Shown piece after piece: positions 32,041 through 44,299 of a stretch of DNA of 64,000 nucleotides; positions within the stretch are counted from its first letter, which is position 1, and each line of letters begins with the position of its first letter. This stretch comes from Gnetum montanum. Taxonomy: Eukaryota; Streptophyta; Gnetopsida; Gnetales; Gnetaceae. The notes under the pieces are model-generated. The model did no database searches and had not been told where the DNA came from. It worked only from the letters and a program-made list of their open reading frames with translations. A program made the translations under genes and the position numbers. Location: the NCBI GenBank assembly GCA_015680685.1, contig MNCI01016492.1, positions 681,060 to 745,059 on the forward strand, read 5' to 3'.

Positions 32041-34044
32041 TTAATCCTGCTTGTTACTAGAATGGGGAATATCCCCCATAACTAAACAGTTGACGATGGA
32101 AAGGATTAATAAATGGAAGATGAGGATCCTTGCATGTTGGAAATATTGGGACTTGGTCATACTTACCCCATTGGGGTTCACACACTTGATTATAGTCAAA
32201 ATAGTAGGGAAATTTATGAGATGTGGTTCTTGGATAAAGAGTCGAACCACTATGATAATTGGAACCATTAGATGGTATGCAAGGATTAGGATGTTGCCTC
32301 CCATGGCTATGTTCATTGGGCTGTATGGTTGTTGGAGTGTTGATTGGTGGCCTTGATGAAGTAACACGAGGTGTTGGGTTCAAAGATAAGGGTGCACCAT
32401 AGGGTTGGACTTGTGCTGAGTTAGAACATGCAGTGGCCTTGGAATTGTGTTGACCCTTCCTAGGGTCATTTCTAAAGAAGGGATGCCTTTGATGTTGTTG
32501 AGGTCTCTCACTACTATTGGAAATAGTAGCACAAGTAACGTTTGAGGGTTGTTGCTGTGGTGTAGACCCCTTAGGAATAGTTAGTGGTGATGTAGAAGGA
32601 GAAAAAGGATGAGAATGTTAAAAATTAGGAGAATTGTAAGGTGCATAAGGAGGTGGTTGTGCTGAGGACATGGGCTGATAGTATTGAGGATAATGATAAT
32701 GCTACAAGATAGAATATGTTGGCCCAATTGGAGAAATAGGGTATTGGACTAGATAAGCATTTAGGTTCGTCTAGTACGAAGGGTGTCTCTAGTTTAGGGT
32801 GGCGTCCCCCACAACTAGGATTGTTGCCACTGTCATCGAACATAGTATCTTTGTACAAAATCTGGGTGTAACGTGTTTTTCCAATGTTCATATAGATGAA
32901 ACAAGATTGGGCATTGACCCTTGGGGTGATTGTACAGGAAATTTTTGCATTCATATGTATGATTGGAAATTGAGCTTTTATTTTCCTTATCCCTTCTTTC
33001 CGATTGTCTACTGATACTTTGTCCTGCTTCTTGGGTTGTCAAAACTCTATCTTCAATGATATTGATAAATTCTCCACACTTTTTATGTATCCATTCCAAC
33101 ATCTTATTGATCCTTGCCTTGACTTATTCTAATGATTGTTGTACTGGCAAAGATGGTTCTTCCTCCTTGAGATAGGTTGATTTCTCCATTTTGTGATTAT
33201 GGACCTTTGTTAAGTTGAGACTTTGGTCCCATTGATGTTTTTAAACACTCTCCCATATAGTCATTTCTCCTTCTTCTTTTGCTACCAACTTAATAAGCTC
33301 TTGGACTTGATGGGTTTGTAGTTCATATAGTTGACCTTAGGCATACATCCCCAAGGTTCTCCTTGTTTCATCATGAAGCCCATCAATGATATGGTACATT
33401 AGCCTTTCCTCAGAGAACTCATGGCCTAGAAAGTTGTTTAATAGTGCATAATATCTTTCTAAGGCCATGCCCAAGGGTTCATGTTGTGCTTGTTTCCACC
33501 CTTGGATTTGTTTCCTCAAGGCTGACACTCTTGCGTAGGTTTGATATCTTTCATTAAAGAGTTCTACCATTGTTGGCCAANTGATTCCTACATGAGATTT
33601 GAACAGACTCTTGTATTTGCGTTAGGCTTGTAGTGGCCANTTTCTTAGGAAAGAGCTTGAGTTTTTTCCAACCATTATCAATGTTGTTCCATGTATAGGC
33701 ATTGTAGAAGGCTTTTAAATGTTGTTGCGGATCTAAGTCATAGCCTCCTAAGAAATTGGAAAAGTTGTTTAAATTGAGCCTAGGTAGACGGCTCTCTTTA
33801 TGATTCCTACATGAGATTTGAACAGACTCTTGTATTTGCGTTAGGCTTGTAGTGGCCAGTAGGGGCTCATCATCATCAAGTAAGTTATGCTTTCATGTGT
33901 TGGGATGATGTGGCCTTTGTTTATGTTTATAAGAAACCCCCACTTTAGTTGCATACTCTAATCTTCATTGTCAAATAATTCGTTGGTCCTCCAATGAACT
34001 TCCTCAATGAGTGTGGCATTATTATAGTCTTGTAGGAGAGGCAT
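32041..34044 (-). pseudogene. Element D gag remnant
   Basis: Starts at ATG 34044 (MPLLQDYNNATLIEEVHWRT). The best-preserved piece is 33570-33337, with MVELFNERYQTYARVSALRK and ALLNNFLGHEFSEERLMYHI, typical of a plant retrotransposon Gag core. Downstream is a Gln/Lys-rich stretch, then Pro/His-rich sequence (32383-32057). Many stops. No zinc knuckle is clear; CKNFLYNHPKGQCP (about 32930) is a weak candidate. Part of the N-terminus is duplicated around single N bases (33581, 33640). Confidence 0.65.
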
Positions 34045-34054
34045 GGTTGTGAAN

Positions 34055-34501
34055 AAAAGTGATTCGGTCGAAATGCAAGGACTAAGTGCTTATGTGCCCT
34101 AATGGAACACTTAAGGTTAATNTGTTTTGTAATTATTTCTTCTTAAAAGATATATCGTTAATTCCTATNATTAAGTAAGTTTGCGGTATGTGATTTTTAT
34201 AACTTTTATCTTTTTAACGCCTATGCTAAGAGGGGAAAGGTGAAGAGACTAAATGACTAACTTTCATTAACTATTCCTTNAAAGTGATTCGGTCGAAATG
34301 CAAGGACTAAGTGCTTACGTTCCCTAATGGAACACTTAAGGTTAATCAATCGTTGTCCTCCCAAACTTACTTGTATTGTCACGGTTGTATGATTAAGTAA
34401 GTTTGAGGTATGTGATTTTTATAACTTTTATCTTTTTAACGCCTATGCTAAGAGGGGAAAGGTGAAGAGACTAAATGACTAACTTTCATTAACTATTCCT
34501 T
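34055..34501. other. Probable assembly duplication around single Ns
   Basis: 34055-34121 is repeated at 34281-34346, and 34170-34279 at about 34392-34501, with single N at 34054, 34122, 34169 and 34280. A similar 58-bp duplication (33582-33639 and 33801-33858) is flanked by N at 33581 and 33640. Removing one copy makes the right LTR of D about 850 bp, close to the left LTR. Confidence 0.75.
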
Positions 34502-35130
34502 AACTAAGTTCTAATTATCCTAGCACCAGTATCCATTCCCACTTGCTGCACACACCCTGAACCAATGCAATGCTACTGGGATTACCAAACGCTACTCATT
34601 ATTGGGTTACCAAGCATTACACACATGCTCGAAGCAGTTGTACTAAATGCACTTAACTAGGAGAGTCAAGGGCTAAGAGAGATTAATTATCTAGGAAAGA
34701 ATTTAGATAAAAATTAATTAAATAATTAAGCTAATTGAATGCTACAATGATGAAATAATCTTGATCTTTATTTTTGGTCATGTGCATGTCCAAGTACGTC
34801 ACACTTGAATAAAGGTTCCGTATAATTACAATCACCACACTGCGGGCATACACTGGGAGGAAAAGGGTTGAGAGAAAGAAATTAAACACTTAACTAAGAA
34901 CTGAAAAACTAACTCCTAGAACAAGGAAAGTAGCCTCTTATTTATAGAAATTGAGGTAGGCCGTGATATCACGTATGCAATATTGTGGGGGTAGACGTGA
35001 TATCGTGTACACGATATTGCAGCTGATGCGATATCATGGCTCCAATAACTGGGCCTGATAGACCATATGTTGTATCAGGGCTCTGATAACAGGGCTCTAA
35101 CAACTGGGCCTGACAGACCATGACTCATCA
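34056..35130 (-). mobile_element. Element D 5' LTR
   Basis: Ends CATGACTCATCA at 35130. The left edge is uncertain because of the assembly duplications; TGATTCGG at 34060 is a possible start. A TATA-like TATAAATA on the minus strand lies at 34939-34946, as in the other LTR. The last 150 bp carry several ATATCG/CGATAT words not shared one-to-one with the left LTR. Confidence 0.7.
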
Positions 35131-35135
35131 ATCTA

Positions 35136-35811
35136 CATTTAGCATAGTTGCCATTTATGGTAAGTCTAGAATGGGCTACTGTCACAAAACTCATCTATTT
35201 ACTATAAATAGTAAATAGAATTTTGTGGCTATTTTGACACCATTCCTAAAACACTGGCATTGGTAGACTAGCTGAGGATATTGGAAAATGGAAAAAGTGG
35301 TCGAAAATGTGCAAAAAGCTGGAAATGGTGGAAGTCGTTGGAAGGTATTGTGCCTAGCGGAGAATGTCGTCTATGCTGGTTGTTGTTGACTTGGGATGGC
35401 TACATTGAATTTTGTTGGAAAAATGAAAATTTCCATAATCCCAATGTTGCACTTCTACTGTGTCTTGGCAATGACTATGCTGGCTAATGTAGCACTATTG
35501 TCTACTGTAGCTACTATGTCTACTAAAAATGACTCCAACGTTGTTGGTGCTATACCCCTACAAAAACCCATGGAAATGCCAATTTTAGCCATTCCCAAGG
35601 CATTTTCAGCCTTCCCAAGCCTAGATATAGACATGAGGTATCCTTTTCTACTTGGGAAATGAGACAATAGCCATTTTTGAAGCATTTTTCGGCCTCAAAA
35701 AGCTGAAGTATCTAAGAATGTAGCTAATGGACTACATATTCCACATTTACAATGAATCATTGCCCCAAGTTGTAAAATGAAGATTATAACATGATCTTTG
35801 GTGGCGTTTCA
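35136..35811 (-). mobile_element. Element C 5' LTR, second piece
   Basis: The continuation of 28166-29209 after D. It matches the window-edge LTR at about 30-696 and ends GGTGGCGTTTCA. This is the outer right boundary of element C. The expected target duplication cannot be tested because C's left end is outside the window. Confidence 0.82.
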
Positions 35812-35949
35812 CTTGTAATCTTTAATCATTTGTACCATCAATAATAGTTGAGTACATTAATATCCAACTACTATATATTATACTTTAACTACTAAGATGA
35901 AGGTAGATTTTTACTTCTTGATCATCCAAGATATAAGATATTTTCTAAA
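35812..35949. other. Unassigned AT-rich flank
   Basis: Sequence between C's boundary and the first clear copia match. No motif recognised. Confidence 0.4.
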
Positions 35950-37272
35950 AGATAATTAAATTTTGATTGTATTTTTTCTATCATCAATCACTTCCACCCA
36001 ATCTACATTTGAATATTCCACAAGATCAAATCACGTATCCTTGGAATATTAAAGATCATGATTTATAGTATCTTTTAAATAAGCTAGAGTCTTTTTGACA
36101 ATAATATAATTGGATTTTTTGTCTTTGAATTAATACTTTGCACATATACCAATACTTAAGGTAATATCATGTCTACAATTAGTAAGGTATATAAAAATTT
36201 AAATTATTCTTCTACATAAATTTTTATCAATACTCTTATCTTGCTCATCCATACATAATTTGACTTAAGAACTCATGAAAATGAAAGCTTCTTTGGCATT
36301 CTCTATATCATACTTCTTGAGTATCTCCTTGGTATATTTTACTTTGGATATGAAAATATCATTCTTTATTTGAATGTTTTGAAGTTTCACAAAGAAAGTT
36401 AATTCACCCTTAAGGATATTTCTTTAAATGATTTAGAGTCATCAACCATTATCTTATATTTGCTATAAACTCTGAAAGTCTTACTAGTAGATGAATATCC
36501 AATAAAAACTTCTTCATGACCTAGATTACTTAAATTTCCTTGCTTTTTTATATTTTTCAAAATAAATCATTACATCCAAAAACTTTGAAATAAATCATCT
36601 TGGGCTTCTTACCATGATAGAGCTAAAATCACATTTTGATGATCTTAGGATTGATAAAGATTCAATTTGACACATAGCAAGTAGTATTAATGGCCTTAGT
36701 CCAAAAATATCTCAGTATTTTTTACTCATGAAGTAATTTCCTAGCCATCTATTGCAACACTTAATTCTTACATTTAGTGACTCTAGTTTTTGTAGTATTC
36801 TTGAATTTGTGAAATTTTCCTCCATGCCTTTATTATCATAATATTTTTTAAAAAAGTGGTTGTTAAATTATCTTCCATGATCACTCATATTCTTAATTAG
36901 GTACCCCTTCTCTCCTTGTTATTTATGACATATTTTCTTAAAATGATGAAATTCTTTATCCTTATGGGTTAGTAGAAGTATCCAAGTAAACTTTGAGTAA
37001 TCATCAATAGTCACAAAAAATATCTTCTATCATCTATGCTACAACTTCTAGTAGGTTCAACTAAATTCAAATGCAATAATTTAAGAGAAAATTTAGTAGT
37101 GATGTCATTTTTTATTTTGATAGACATGGTTTTTTTTTTCATTTCTAATAAATTTTTCATACCTTACCCTTCTTGGATTTCATGTTGGATGGTCCTTTAA
37201 TGACCTTAATTTTTAAAGAGTTTAATAATGGAGCAAGTTCACCCCACAAATAAATCACCTTCAATGCACTAA
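35950..37272 (-). pseudogene. Element F: Ty1/copia integrase and RT-RNase H remnant
   Basis: Minus-strand matches in copia order. A GAG pre-integrase piece (about 37.27-37.17 kb); the integrase core with IDDYSKFTWILLLTHKDKEF (about 37.0 kb); the integrase C-terminus with GHEEVFIGYSSTSKTFRVYS (36.5 kb); then directly the RT end (KVKYTKEILKKYDIENAKEA, 36.3 kb) and a block like the copia phrase before RNase H (YLTNCRHDITLSIGICAKY, 36.15 kb). Some 800-900 bp of RT that should separate integrase from the last RT part are missing. Integrase before RT is diagnostic of copia. Many stops and frame changes. Confidence 0.72.
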
Positions 37273-38052
37273 ATCTAAAAATTATGATAATACAAAATTA
37301 GTTACTATAAAATAAGAAAAATGGCTAACTTCAATTAAAATTATCAAAATATTACATTAGGGTTCACACAACCCATAAGCATCCAGAAACCTATCACACT
37401 CAAACGATATTACAGAGCATGAGGCTCTACAACCACACAATGGTTGTTCTTAATGCAACACATAATCAATAGAATTCTCTCCCATAACTTGGGATTGAGA
37501 TCTCAATCTTGATACATAAAAGCTCTCTTCTTGCATACCACATCTCCTCTTCCTCTCATGGATGAATGCATACATAATTATAGAGATTCCAAATCCTAGA
37601 AAGCTTTTTATTTGTCTTCCTAGATGTTTTCCTAAGGATTTGGAGTCTTTCAGATGTTTCTCAATCAAAATGCCATATTGGAGCTTTTTTTCCTCACCAA
37701 CATAGATGTATTTGGTTTTATGTAAATGGCTATTGTGAAGGCCCTACTCTTAGGAGAGACATCTACTATTTTTGGGATGTCTACACTTCAGGGGAGATGT
37801 CTATCATTTTTGGGAGACATCCAAATGCCTCCCAACAAGCCCCCATAGATCTTGGAACCTACTAAACTCATAAAAATAAACCAAAAACACCTCCAAACAT
37901 GCCAAAACATTCAATAATTTTTAGCATAAAAATTCAACATAAGAACACACACAAAAACTAGACACATGTGTGTAGATCTTTTCCAAGTGTAAAACCTATA
38001 AAAACCACTTGTAGGACAATAAAAAGAGCATCAAAAGAGGCGTTCCTACACC
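37273..38052 (-). mobile_element. Element G 3' LTR
   Basis: Right edge at ACACCA 38052, next to a purine-rich GGATGGAAGAG on the minus strand that may be the polypurine tract. Only the right 220 bp have a counterpart at the other end of G; the rest is assigned by continuity. Confidence 0.5.
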
Positions 38053-38299
38053 AACTCTTCCATCCTTCAAAAAGTGAACTCATGTGAACAAGGAAGTAGG
38101 GTTAGAAGTGATCCCCCACTTAATAAGTTTGGTCTCATGGACCCATACAACATATAGATTAATCCTTCCAATGGATCAAATATTTATGCCTCTTAACTTT
38201 CTTAGTGCTAGGACTAATCAATAACCCCCTTCAAGTCATCAATGCTTCCCTATATGGTCTCCTTATTAGATGTTCCATGATAGTCCATAAAATATTAAA

Positions 38300-39195
38300 C
38301 ATTAAATAGAAAAGACACATCAACATCATTTGGTGAATCAATCTCAAAAGCATTATCATTAATCTTAGCCTTGATTTTGAAACACCTCATTTTCTTAGCT
38401 TTCAATTTGGAGAAGTTAACATCTCTCAACCACTTCTTCTTCAAGTTCACCCAAACCAAGTTACCAATAGTAAAATTAGGCTTTCCTTACCATCATTCCT
38501 TCTAAGGACTCTCTTTTTAGCCTTCTTCTTAAGATTTGATTTTACTTGTACATGGAGATCCCTCATCTCTTACACAAAATTAGCACTAAGTTAAGCTTCA
38601 CCATCAAATCTCTTCAAACTATACACCATCTTTGGACAAAACCAAAAGTTCACCTGAAATGGACTTTTGCCAATTATAACATGAAAAGAATTATTATATG
38701 AAAATTTAGCATGACACAACAAGTTTTTCCACCTATTTGATTATTCATCACACAAACATCTCAATATGTTTAGTAAGGATTTATTCATCACCTGCATTCG
38801 GCTACCAGATTGTGGATGATATGCTCTAGAAAAATTTAACTTTGTCCCTAAAATCTTTCAAATGGACCTTCAAAATTGACTTGTAAACTTGGAGTCTCTA
38901 TCACTAGCTATATTCAAAGGAATACCATGCAGCTCCACAACATACTTGAAAAATAAATTTGCAACATGAGATGCATCACTCATTGTCTTGGATGGAATAA
39001 AATATGCCATCTTGGAAAGCCTATGCAGAACAATAAAAATTGCATTGTTCCCACTCTTGGTCTTTGGAATACCACTCACAAAGTTCATTGACACACTTTC
39101 CCATGGACCTTTAGGAATTGGCAAAGGCATATAATGTCCATTCACACCTTTACCTCCTTTGAATTTCTAACATGTCAAGCACTCCACAAATTTTG
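38300..39195 (-). pseudogene. Element G integrase
   Basis: The open piece 39145-38870 begins MNGHYMPLPIPKGPWESVSM and contains FIVLHRLSKMAYFIPSKTM and the region around the second catalytic Asp (IASDRDSKFTSQF). The core continues with stops through NRWKNLLCHAKFSYN. It ends near 38.35 kb with a segment like the C-terminal GPF.V...INDNAYEIDLP motif (KINDNAFEIDSPNDVDV) of plant gypsy elements. The wording is of the chromovirus type rather than Tat; a chromodomain could not be confirmed. Confidence 0.7.
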
Positions 39196-39201
39196 AGACT
39201 T

Positions 39202-39850
39202 CTATTGCCATATTAGGTTAAAAATATTAACAAGTTCTAATGTTTTATCCCTACCCATGTGACTTTCCATGCTAGTATAATGCTTTTCAAACAAAATATT
39301 CTTCTTATCACAATTAGGAACACATACCTTTCCATTCTTATATAATAGTTCATCTTGAATATGATAACTCCTCCATTGGTTTATTCTATTCATTAATGGC
39401 TCTTTGAGACTCCATTCCTGCCCAAAATTAACATCATGCTCATATAAAGAAGCAAAATCACCCATACCTTCCACAAGAGGTATGCTAAAATATACCACAT
39501 GCACCTTGGATAATGCATCAACTACTACATTGGCTTTTCCAATTTTGTGCTTCAACACAGAATTATACTGTTGTAATTGTGCAATCCACTTCATTTTCTT
39601 TGCACTCCACTTCTTTTGTGAGTTTAAGAATTGAAGTTCTTTATGTTCTATCATCAAAGTGAATTCTTTGGCAATAATTAATGCCTCCAATGGTTGATTA
39701 CCTAAAGAATACCATACAAAATTCTTCTCATATACACTATATTTTTTCCTTGACTCATTCAAGTTTTCATAAAAGAAAGCAACAAGCCTACCTTCTTGTG
39801 AAGGTACCCCACCAATAGCAAGTCCACTTGCATCTACCTCCACCTAAAAA
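39202..39850 (-). pseudogene. Element G RNase H
   Basis: Open for 213 residues. MEVDASGLAIGGVPSQEGRL carries the first catalytic Asp, NFVWYSLGNQPLEALIIAKE the middle part (altered at the usual E), and IGKANVVVDALSKV the last motif. The HAD/zinc region for integrase follows. Only one RNase H is present, unlike the Tat elements of this window. Confidence 0.75.
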
Positions 39851-39998
39851 AGGTTCTAAAAATCTAGAATTGCAAGCATTAGTTCATTGGTAATCTTTTC
39901 TTTCAATAAGTCAAATCTCTCTTGGGTATCATTATCCTACCTAAATTCCTTATTTTTCTTCAACAAAGAAAAATATGTCATGAAATAACACTAAAATT

Positions 39999-40780
39999 TT
40001 ATATGAATTGTTTATACAAACTTGCTAAACCAATGAATGATCTTAACTCTCCAACATTCTTAGGATTTGGCCAATCGCTTATAGCCTTTACCTTGGGAGC
40101 TTTCATTTGAATTTGATTTATAGAAATCACATGCTCCAAATATGTGATTTCCCTCTTGAAGAAATGACTTTTCGTTGTATTAATCACCAACTATGCCTCC
40201 TCAAACTTAAGGCTCATCATCTTGAAGTTATCCAAGTGCTCTTCCCCATTTGAGCTATACACCAAAATATCATCAAAAAAGACAATACACCACTTACCAA
40301 TCAAGTCCTTCAATGCATCATGCATCAAACTCATGAATGTAGTAGGTGCATTCGTGAGCCCAAATGGTAGCACCAACCACTTAAACAATCCATATAGTGT
40401 TTTGGAAGTTGTCTTCCACTCATTATCAGGCTTGATTCTAATTTGATGGTACCCACTCTTCAAATAAATTTTTCTATAATTTTTAGCATTGGTAAGGACA
40501 TAAAGGATATCATCCATCCTCACTACCATGAAGTTAATGCACATCCTTCATTGGCACTAGCACTGCAAGAACTACACAAGGTGAAATGGATTCTCTCATG
40601 ACTACTTGCCTTTGCAATTTAGCCCTCTAATTTGATGCCATCTAGTAAGCTCTTTTGTTTGGAATTGTAGCACTAGGAATGAAGTCAATCTAATGCTATA
40701 CATTCCTCATTGGGGGTAGTCCATCCAATTCCCCCTTGAACACCTTGAAAAATTACTCCAAGCATAGCACACCTATAGGT
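39999..40780 (-). pseudogene. Element G reverse transcriptase
   Basis: Open pieces 40544-40191 and 40190-39999 are contiguous across a break. Motifs: KIYLKSGYHQIRIKPDNEWK, LPFGLTNAPTTFMSLMHDAL, and the active site FFDDILVYSSN with both Asp residues. The connection domain follows (SHFFKREITYLEHVIS, AISDWPNPKNVGELRSFIGL). The upstream fingers region (LPPMRNV, 40.72 kb) is visible with stops. Confidence 0.8.
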
Positions 40781-40825
40781 AGTTAAACCTACACATAATC
40801 ATGGTTAGTAGGAACTATTGTCATA

Positions 40826-41033
40826 ACAACAAAACCATAACTCATAAAAATTAGCCAAAACACCTCCAAACATGCCAAAACATCCAAGAATCTTGATCAT
40901 AAAAATTCAATGCAGGAACATGCATACAAAACTAGATGCATCTATTCGAGTCTTCTCTAAGTGTGAAACTTGTATAAACAACTTGTGGGACAAACAAAAG
41001 GGCATTGGAAGAGGTGTTCCTACACCAACTAAG
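40826..41033 (-). mobile_element. Element G 5' LTR piece
   Basis: About 208 bp matching 37835-38052. It sits only ~50 bp from the RT fingers, so primer site, gag and protease have been deleted. Confidence 0.65.
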
Positions 41034-43208
41034 CCTCTTAAACATTAAATGTTTTAACCTCCTATATGATAGCTACTTTTCCTCTAATTCTCTAATCAAA
41101 CACTTTAAGTTATATGTGCTTAGATCATAATTAACAGTGAAATAAATGTTGATTGATTTGAATTCAATAAGGATTGCCTCATCAGTTTTAGAATATTTAA
41201 AAATGCAATGGTTTGCTTAAAATAATACATACTTGCCACCATCATAAATTTTACTAACACTTGATTAGCTATGATTTAATTGCACAACATAAAATACATT
41301 ATCAATTCCAAGAGATTTGTTACCTTAAACTGTATCTTTTTCTTTGATGTATCCATTGCTATTGTCTTCAAAGATAATACTTCAATAATCATAACTTGAA
41401 AGAAAGGTAAATCTTGACCTATCCCTAGTCATTTATCTTGATCTTCTACTATTAAGATATTGAAAAGTAGGTGTTTCCCTTGTGGTTCCAACTTAACCAT
41501 ATATCTTCGATGTATCCTATTCTTTGAAATCCACACCTTTCTTACTTTGGAATTTGTTTCATCCATCTTGTATCTATCTTAGTTCTTGAAAATATCATAT
41601 TATCATAATTGTAATAAGACCTATATGATCAATAATATTAAATATGACCATAATCATGGAAATAGTAACATTGAATATATGAATCTCTAGAGAGGAATTC
41701 ATACCTTCGCAAATAATTCCACTCATCTTATTTTCTTCATGTGAATTATGTAGGGTTGAACCTAAAGCCTAATTTGTCTCTAGATTAGTTTAATTTTCCT
41801 CTCATCATCTTCAAATTGGCCATCTATTGGGTGAATTTCTCAAGATCAATTTTGCGGTTTGTATTTTCTTCGCCTTAATCTCCAATAATAATTTGACATT
41901 CATTAAGCTACTTAATAAGGTGCTTGCTTACATTTTTCTTTTCTTAAAGTTAAGTGGTTCTCTACTTGAGATATCTCTAGAAAAATCTATATCTCTATTG
42001 TAAATCACCATGAGAATTTTATTTCTTATGGAGTTTAGTAGCTTGAGCTTCTAACTTTAATTCATATTCATGAATATTGCTCTTCATTGATATTCATCTT
42101 TTTGCAAATACTTTGATGTTTGGCTAAATAATTAAGAAGAAATTGATACTTTACTTCTTCATCCATGGTTTCCTTTCCTTCATTAGGCTAATCTTATCTT
42201 TTCAAAGACATCATGAGAATAAGGTTATATTCTTCATTAGTATTCTTATCTAATGAGTATTTTCCTCATTTAATCCATGAACATAAAACCTTCTTGCATT
42301 TGGATTTTATCTTCTTTTACTTCTTCTTTCCTATAAATTTTGATGTATTGTGACCATGACTGTGACAACAATAGCCCTGAATGTCATTTTTCATGTCATT
42401 CTTCTTGTCATTGTTTATGAATTCTTTTTTCTTATGCTTTTCTTCAAAAGTATGTTGAATTTTCTTGTTAGAAGAGTGAGTTTTTATTTATCAAAGTCAT
42501 CTAAATCAACATCTTCAACATCCTTAGAAGATTTTAAAATAATGTTCTTCTTTGATGATTCGACATCATCATATTCTTGAAGAGACATTTCATATGTTTC
42601 CAAATTATCTTGAAGTTCATCAACTTTCATGAGATTGATGGACTAACTTTAAGAATGAATGTTACTTTGCATGAAATTTCTTAGGTATTCTTTTCAAGAT
42701 TTGTTAATAAATTTTTAAACTAACACAATCTTCACCAACTCCTTTAAGAGAATTTGTAATTTTACTAACTTTGAAAGAAATAATCATTTATGGTTTCATC
42801 TTTCCTCATCTTCAAATGGAAAAAACTATGATTATGAATGCTTACCTTAGATTATTTTACAAAAGTGAATTTCTCATGTGTAGATTCAAGGAGGTTATGA
42901 ATCTTCTTACTTGTGTAATAGACAACTTAATTAAATTCTATAGAATATAATAGAAGGCATTCATGACCTTAGAACTTGTAACATGTACCCTTGTTTCCTC
43001 AGTCCACTTTCTCATGTCTTTCAATCTTCTATAAGAATTTCCACTTGGTATTATATGAACTTTTAGAGAATATGAATATCCATGTTCAACTAGGAGCTCA
43101 ATTTCAAAGATCACAAATTATACAAAATATCACAATCCTATCTTATAGTACCTATAATTTGAACCATCAAATAATGAAGTATTTTGAGATAATTATGTAC
43201 TTGTAATA
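41034..43208 (-). pseudogene. Element F: copia gag and pre-integrase remnant
   Basis: On the minus strand: a Gag segment like copia UBN2-type Gag (FFHLKMRKDETINDYFFQS near 42.8 kb), an acidic hinge (SLQEYDDVESSKKNI, 42.56 kb), the LTRKFNILLK block before the zinc knuckle (42.45 kb), and the start of the pre-integrase region next to G (41.05 kb). It is badly decayed with stops in all frames. With 35950-37272 it forms one copia element, split by G. Confidence 0.62.
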
Positions 43209-44299
43209 NAGAAACCATATCCCATAAATATAAGAAAATTTAATTGATGATTTTGGGATCTCTCAATAGATCAAATTGCATCTAGTATATATGTGAATCA
43301 TGGAAAAGATAAAAACATGTTAGGCATAAATATAATATGGCTTTTAATTTTGGATATTTTCTTACATAATCAAGTTTCTCTTAAATTCATTTGCTACTCC
43401 CTTTGATCTACTTTGTTATTATTGATATACCAAACTTCATCTAATGATCCATCTCCACCTAGGCATTAATGGAAAATATTGTGATGATATTTGTAGGAAA
43501 CTTATTAGCCCTTAGATATAAATCGTAATTTTTTATCTTTAATGCTTAATTTTTTTCTCAATGATTGAGGAACTTTTTGGCCTTTTTTATTTTATTTTTT
43601 TTTATTTTCCTTCTAATAGGTTGACCTAATCTATCTTAGTTGACCTATGATCAATCAACCTATGCCTAGCTTGGTTGACCTTATGGTTCAACTTACACAA
43701 TTTCAACTCTAGACTTAGTCATTGTACTTGATCTTGGATGTCTAGGAGTAGGTAATTATCAATGGTTATTAATGTAGACTTGGTCAACCTATGAGAAGAT
43801 AAGTCAACTTTAGAAGTAATCTATATTTTTGTATTTTAAGCTTTCTATGAACTCAGATCGGTTGACCTATTTTTAGTTAATGTATCATTAGGTTGGTTAA
43901 TCTATGGTTAGTAAATATTAGATTTGGTTAGTTAACCTAATGAGTAATGTAATATATATTTTTTCAACTTTACGAACTCCAAGGTATAATGGAAACTCCT
44001 TCATGACATCATTTTGATTAAATATCTTAGTGAATAACATGCATTTTGGCATTCTAAATTATTAATTCAATCAATAGATATTTTTGTTTACTCTAAGTAT
44101 GTAGAGACATCCACCTTGAGAGTACTTTCAAAAAGTTGACAATCACTCTCCACTAGGATTCCTTAAATGAAAAACTCTCTCTTGCACTATTCAATCGAAT
44201 CCTCCTTGAGCCCCTTTAGGTAGGCCTCATGATCAACCTTATATTAATGCTTGTGAGATTTTTGTATCTTGCCCTAGTTCAAGACTCAAGCACAGTGAT
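43209..44299. other. Unassigned AT-rich region between copia F and element B
   Basis: Contains a single N at 43209 and a cluster of TTGACCTA / GGTTGACC words at 43.62-43.93 kb that looks like a degenerate short repeat. It could hold a copia LTR or B's truncated 5' end. No gag or protease of element B is visible. Confidence 0.45.

Larger units (their letters stand above)
29210..35130 (-). mobile_element. Element D: gag-only LTR retrotransposon nested in C's LTR
   Basis: About 5.9 kb, minus strand. LTRs begin TGATGAGT and end ACTCATCA, an 8-bp perfect terminal inverted repeat. The interior has a decayed gag frame (34044 down to about 32050) and no RT, RNase H or integrase, so it is non-autonomous. 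The LTRs are diverged; the right one is inflated by assembly duplications. Confidence 0.82.
37273..41033 (-). mobile_element. Element G: gag-less Ty3/gypsy element inserted in copia F
   Basis: Direct repeats at 37835-38052 and 40826-41033 (both contain AAACACCTCCAAACATGCCA and end GGTGTTCCTACACCA or GCGTTCCTACACCA) are LTR pieces. Between them lies minus-strand pol only. G splits copia F between its protease/pre-integrase side and its zinc-binding domain. A possible 5-bp duplication ACTAA (37268-37272 and 41034-41038) would place the left edge at 37273, but the LTR there does not begin TG, so that edge is tentative. The right LTR piece is short and gag plus protease are absent, consistent with internal deletion. 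Confidence 0.65.

Noticed and set aside
37268-41038. Firm ACTAA target duplication for element G
   Set aside because: The presumed LTR start after the left copy is AT, not TG, so the match may be chance; kept only as tentative in the G entry.
42350-42580. Plus-strand hydrophobic ORF that resembles a small membrane protein
   Set aside because: It is the reverse of decayed copia gag near the zinc-knuckle hinge; AT-rich reverse strands give false hydrophobic stretches.
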